Assembly (NCBI GenBank): GCA_030639985.1
Contig: DAOWKG010000303.1
Location: forward strand, 1-8,705
Length of the DNA: 8,705 bases
Direction of reading: 5' to 3'
Origin: Desulfuromonadaceae bacterium
GTDB lineage: Bacteria > Desulfobacterota > Desulfuromonadia > Desulfuromonadales > Geopsychrobacteraceae
Shown here: positions 6,851-8,705 of the stretch, in pieces
How positions within the stretch are numbered: position 1 is the first letter of the stretch
Layout: each line of letters starts with the position of its first letter
Translations under genes and position numbers: made by a program
The notes under the pieces: model-generated
What the model was told of the DNA's origin: nothing
The model's input: the letters and a program-made list of their open reading frames with translations, nothing else
Database searches by the model: none

Positions 6851-6889
6851 GGGACACTATATCTATCATTAGGTTAGCTGTGGTGTCCC
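6851..6889. repeat. Inverted repeat in the pldA upstream region
   Basis: GGGACAC (6851-6857) and GTGTCCC (6883-6889) are exact reverse complements around 25 bases. Flanking G and C runs (6849-6850 and 6891-6894) would add pairs with slippage. On the minus strand, a TATAGT (6861-6856) touches one arm and could be the -10 box of pldA, although I find no matching -35. It could be an operator, a leader hairpin or a REP-like relic. Confidence 0.4.
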
Positions 6890-6926
6890 TCCCCAGAGCT
6901 GTTGGAAAGCGTTAGTATGATTTTCC

Positions 6927-6972
6927 AAAAAAAAAACGGTGAAATCGAATATTTGCAGAATATGGTCACACC
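6927..6972 (-). terminator. Probable terminator of the iron-sulfur protein gene
   Basis: Directly after the stop codon, minus-strand GGTG (6972-6969) can pair with CACC (6941-6938), with an inner ATATT/AATAT hairpin between them. One base later comes a run of ten T (6936-6927). The stem is weak, but the long T-run and its position right after the stop support termination before pldA. Confidence 0.45.
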
Positions 6973-8253
6973 TCAGTTGCCCATCTTCTGCACCAACTGT
7001 TCAAGATAGCGCGACTTCATCTGTTTGCTCGCCATCGCCTGTTTTATCGGTGGCAGCTTCAGGATCACGCCCAGCAGGGCGGCCAGGGCGCGGTGGCTGA
7101 AGAGAGTCTGGTTGTCAAAGATCAGGTTCTGCAGTTTGCCACGTTCAATCGCCATAACGACAGCGCGATGAATTCCGTTCAGAGGGGTGAGAACCCGTAT
7201 TGGGCGCACTTTCAACTTGATCGTTTCTTTCGGACAGTTACGTACGCAAAGACCACAACCGAGACAGCGGTCTTCGATCAGGCTGGCCTGTTTACGAGTA
7301 GGTTTATGCGGATCATTGGCCGAGGCGAGGGTGATCGCTTCTACCGGGCAGACATCTACACATTTGCCGCAACCGGTACAACCTGAGGTATCGATTTCAG
7401 GAATAAAGTTGGTTGTATGAACCGGGTTCAGGATAGTAAAGTGCCGGGCGGCGATCATCGCCTCACAGCAGCAACCACAGCAGTTGCAGATAAAATTTAC
7501 CCCCTGCCGGACATTCTCTCCGAATTGTACCAGATTATGATCATAGGCTTGCTGCAGCAGGTCGAGACATTCGTTGGCATCAATCAGGCGGGCGTGGCCG
7601 TGCTTGGTCAGCGAGGCGGCTGAACTGTTAAAGGTCATGCAAATATCCAGCGGTGCATCGCATGCCTTGCCCATATGTTCCATCTTATGGCGGCAGTAGC
7701 AGGTACCCACACCGATGTGACTGGCGGTTTTTATCACTTCGGTGGCTCGTTCGTAGTCGAGTACATGTAGAGCGTCATCACTTGACAGAATAGGCTCGTG
7801 AATAAAGGTTCGCCCTAGTTGAGTTCCCCCCGAGGTAAAAAGTTCGCGGATGAAATCCTCTTCGACATTCATATATTGATAAAAAAGCTCACTTAAAACT
7901 TTCTGATCAAGATCGCCTCTGGTACGCATCAGTGAAAATTCAAAAAAACCGGCCATTGGCGGCGGCAGGACGTAGACCGATTCACCGTCTTGATCCATGT
8001 CGACCAGAATCGCCCGGCTTGCCAATTCATCGAGGATCTTCCGGCTTTCCGACAGGCTTAGTTTCCAGGCTTGGCTGGCTTGCTCAGCTGTGAATGGTTT
8101 GATCGGCAGCAGGGCGACCAGTTCAGCTTCTTTTTCACTGAACAGCATAGCAAGGATTTTATAGAGTAGTTGCGATGGCGGCGCTCCCTGAGGGTAGCGA
8201 TTAAGACGATCGACTAAACTTGAATAACCCGATTTCAGTGTGTGGTGAGCCAT
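6973..8253 (-). CDS. Multi-cluster 4Fe-4S ferredoxin-type protein with a winged-helix-like N-terminus
   Basis: This 426-residue cytoplasmic protein has no signal peptide. Residues about 45-95 resemble a winged helix, with a helix around QASQAWKLSLSESRKILDEL and a wing-like hydrophobic end. The middle holds GTCYCRHK (183-190) with Cys185, 187, 198 and 205, and then the dense CNCCGCCC (256-263). The C-terminal half has a bacterial ferredoxin pair: Cys292, 295, 298, 302 and Cys330, 333, 336, 340, each ending CP, sufficient for two 4Fe-4S clusters. Related proteins are common in anaerobes and are annotated only as 4Fe-4S binding proteins; partner and reaction are unknown. Electron transfer is likely, and the N-terminal domain hints at a redox-sensing role. 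AGGAG (8260-8264) is 6 bases before the ATG. It lies 69 bases downstream of the receiver gene and may be co-transcribed with it. Confidence 0.85.
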   Translation of the reverse strand: MAHHTLKSGYSSLVDRLNRYPQGAPPSQLLYKILAMLFSEKEAELVALLPIKPFTAEQASQAWKLSLSESRKILDELASRAILVDMDQDGESVYVLPPPMAGFFEFSLMRTRGDLDQKVLSELFYQYMNVEEDFIRELFTSGGTQLGRTFIHEPILSSDDALHVLDYERATEVIKTASHIGVGTCYCRHKMEHMGKACDAPLDICMTFNSSAASLTKHGHARLIDANECLDLLQQAYDHNLVQFGENVRQGVNFICNCCGCCCEAMIAARHFTILNPVHTTNFIPEIDTSGCTGCGKCVDVCPVEAITLASANDPHKPTRKQASLIEDRCLGCGLCVRNCPKETIKLKVRPIRVLTPLNGIHRAVVMAIERGKLQNLIFDNQTLFSHRALAALLGVILKLPPIKQAMASKQMKSRYLEQLVQKMGN

Positions 8254-8322
8254 GCAGTTCTCCTGAATGAAGCGGTTTTTTCACATTAACGGAAATATTA
8301 TCAAAAATATTCTGCTCGGTAA

Positions 8323-8705
8323 TTACGAATTCAGGTTCAATACTCGGTACATTTCTCTTTTCACATCATCCAGCCGAAATGGTTTCACAATACGACCACT
8401 AAAGCCATAATCGAGAAACCGTGCCATGATCGGATCGGTTGAGTAGCCGCTGCTGGCTATAATCTTGGCATCCGGGTCAATGGCAAGAATTTCTTTGGTC
8501 GCTTCTTCTCCCCCCATGCCGCCAGGAATAGTTAAATCCATGATAACAAGAGCATAGGGAACGCCATCATTCAGTGCTGCTAAATATTTCTCTTTACCTG
8601 CTTCCCCTTTATCGGCGATGTCGGCGGAACAACCAATTATCGCCAGCATTTCTACCAGGACATTTTGTACAAGTTCTTCGTCATCCACAATCAGGACTCG
8701 ACCTG
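8323..8705 (-). CDS. C-terminal receiver domain, partial: hybrid histidine kinase or response regulator
   Basis: The frame stays open to the right edge, and the residues before the GTG at 8688 read GRVLI, the usual first strand of a receiver domain, so the GTG is not the start and the gene continues outside. About 127 residues are in view. They show the acidic pair DDEE, the phosphoacceptor aspartate in VIMDLTIPGGMGG, the SSG switch residues and the conserved lysine in IVKPF. No output domain follows, and the gene ends five residues after the last helix. The VDDEE and DLTIPGGMGG style is common in C-terminal receivers of PAS-containing hybrid kinases, so that is the likely identity; a stand-alone regulator is possible. 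The iron-sulfur protein gene follows after 69 bases. A decayed copy of its 3' end lies at 5506-5641. Confidence 0.85.
   Translation of the reverse strand, partial: GRVLIVDDEELVQNVLVEMLAIIGCSADIADKGEAGKEKYLAALNDGVPYALVIMDLTIPGGMGGEEATKEILAIDPDAKIIASSGYSTDPIMARFLDYGFSGRIVKPFRLDDVKREMYRVLNLNS

Noticed and set aside
8686..8688. GTG as start codon of the receiver protein
   Set aside because: Conserved receiver residues (GRVLI) continue upstream in frame to the window edge, so this is an internal valine codon.
1..8705. CRISPR arrays, tRNA or rRNA genes, intact transposases
   Set aside because: I looked on both strands and found no regularly spaced repeats, no cloverleaf-like segments and no transposase-like protein.

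Overview
The window looks like a piece of a Gram-negative chromosome of moderate G+C. Three features suggest a deltaproteobacterial-type bacterium, perhaps Desulfuromonadales/Geobacterales (Desulfobacterota): a GEMM-I cyclic-dinucleotide riboswitch, a receiver domain with the DLTIPGGMGG sequence often seen in hybrid kinases of that group, and a multi-cluster ferredoxin-type protein. An outer-membrane phospholipase A confirms an outer membrane. The lineage is inferred from gene style, not from a marker gene.

Left part, + strand (about 280-1775). A sigma70-like promoter leads straight into a GEMM-I riboswitch (321-417), whose 3' strand can re-pair into an intrinsic terminator ending in a T-run (398-445). 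About 80 bases later comes a small cupin protein (529-915). A strong 14-bp hairpin separates it from a class I SAM-dependent methyltransferase (1107-1775) that has its own promoter. At the extreme left edge a leftward gene appears to begin, with only its first codons and ribosome binding site in view.

Middle, - strand (1873-5483). Read leftwards, these are pcnB (poly(A) polymerase, RNA decay), fumC (class II fumarase, TCA cycle) with a clear intrinsic terminator, and a ZIP-family metal transporter. pcnB and fumC are 55 bases apart and probably co-transcribed. The open frame of fumC runs 51 codons upstream into pcnB, but the ribosome binding site places its start at 4198.

Right part, - strand (5484-8705). 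A partial hybrid-kinase or response-regulator gene enters from the right edge and ends at 8323. It is followed by a 426-residue protein with a winged-helix-like N-terminus and many iron-sulfur cysteines (8253-6973), then pldA (outer-membrane phospholipase A, 6800-5748).

The most unusual structure is a decayed copy of the last 40 or so codons of the receiver gene. It lies just upstream of pcnB (5506-5641) and matches 8306-8441 without a gap at about 87% identity. It breaks off next to a T-rich hairpin at 5648-5677. Together with the riboswitch-controlled cupin gene, this fossil duplication is the main item for follow-up.
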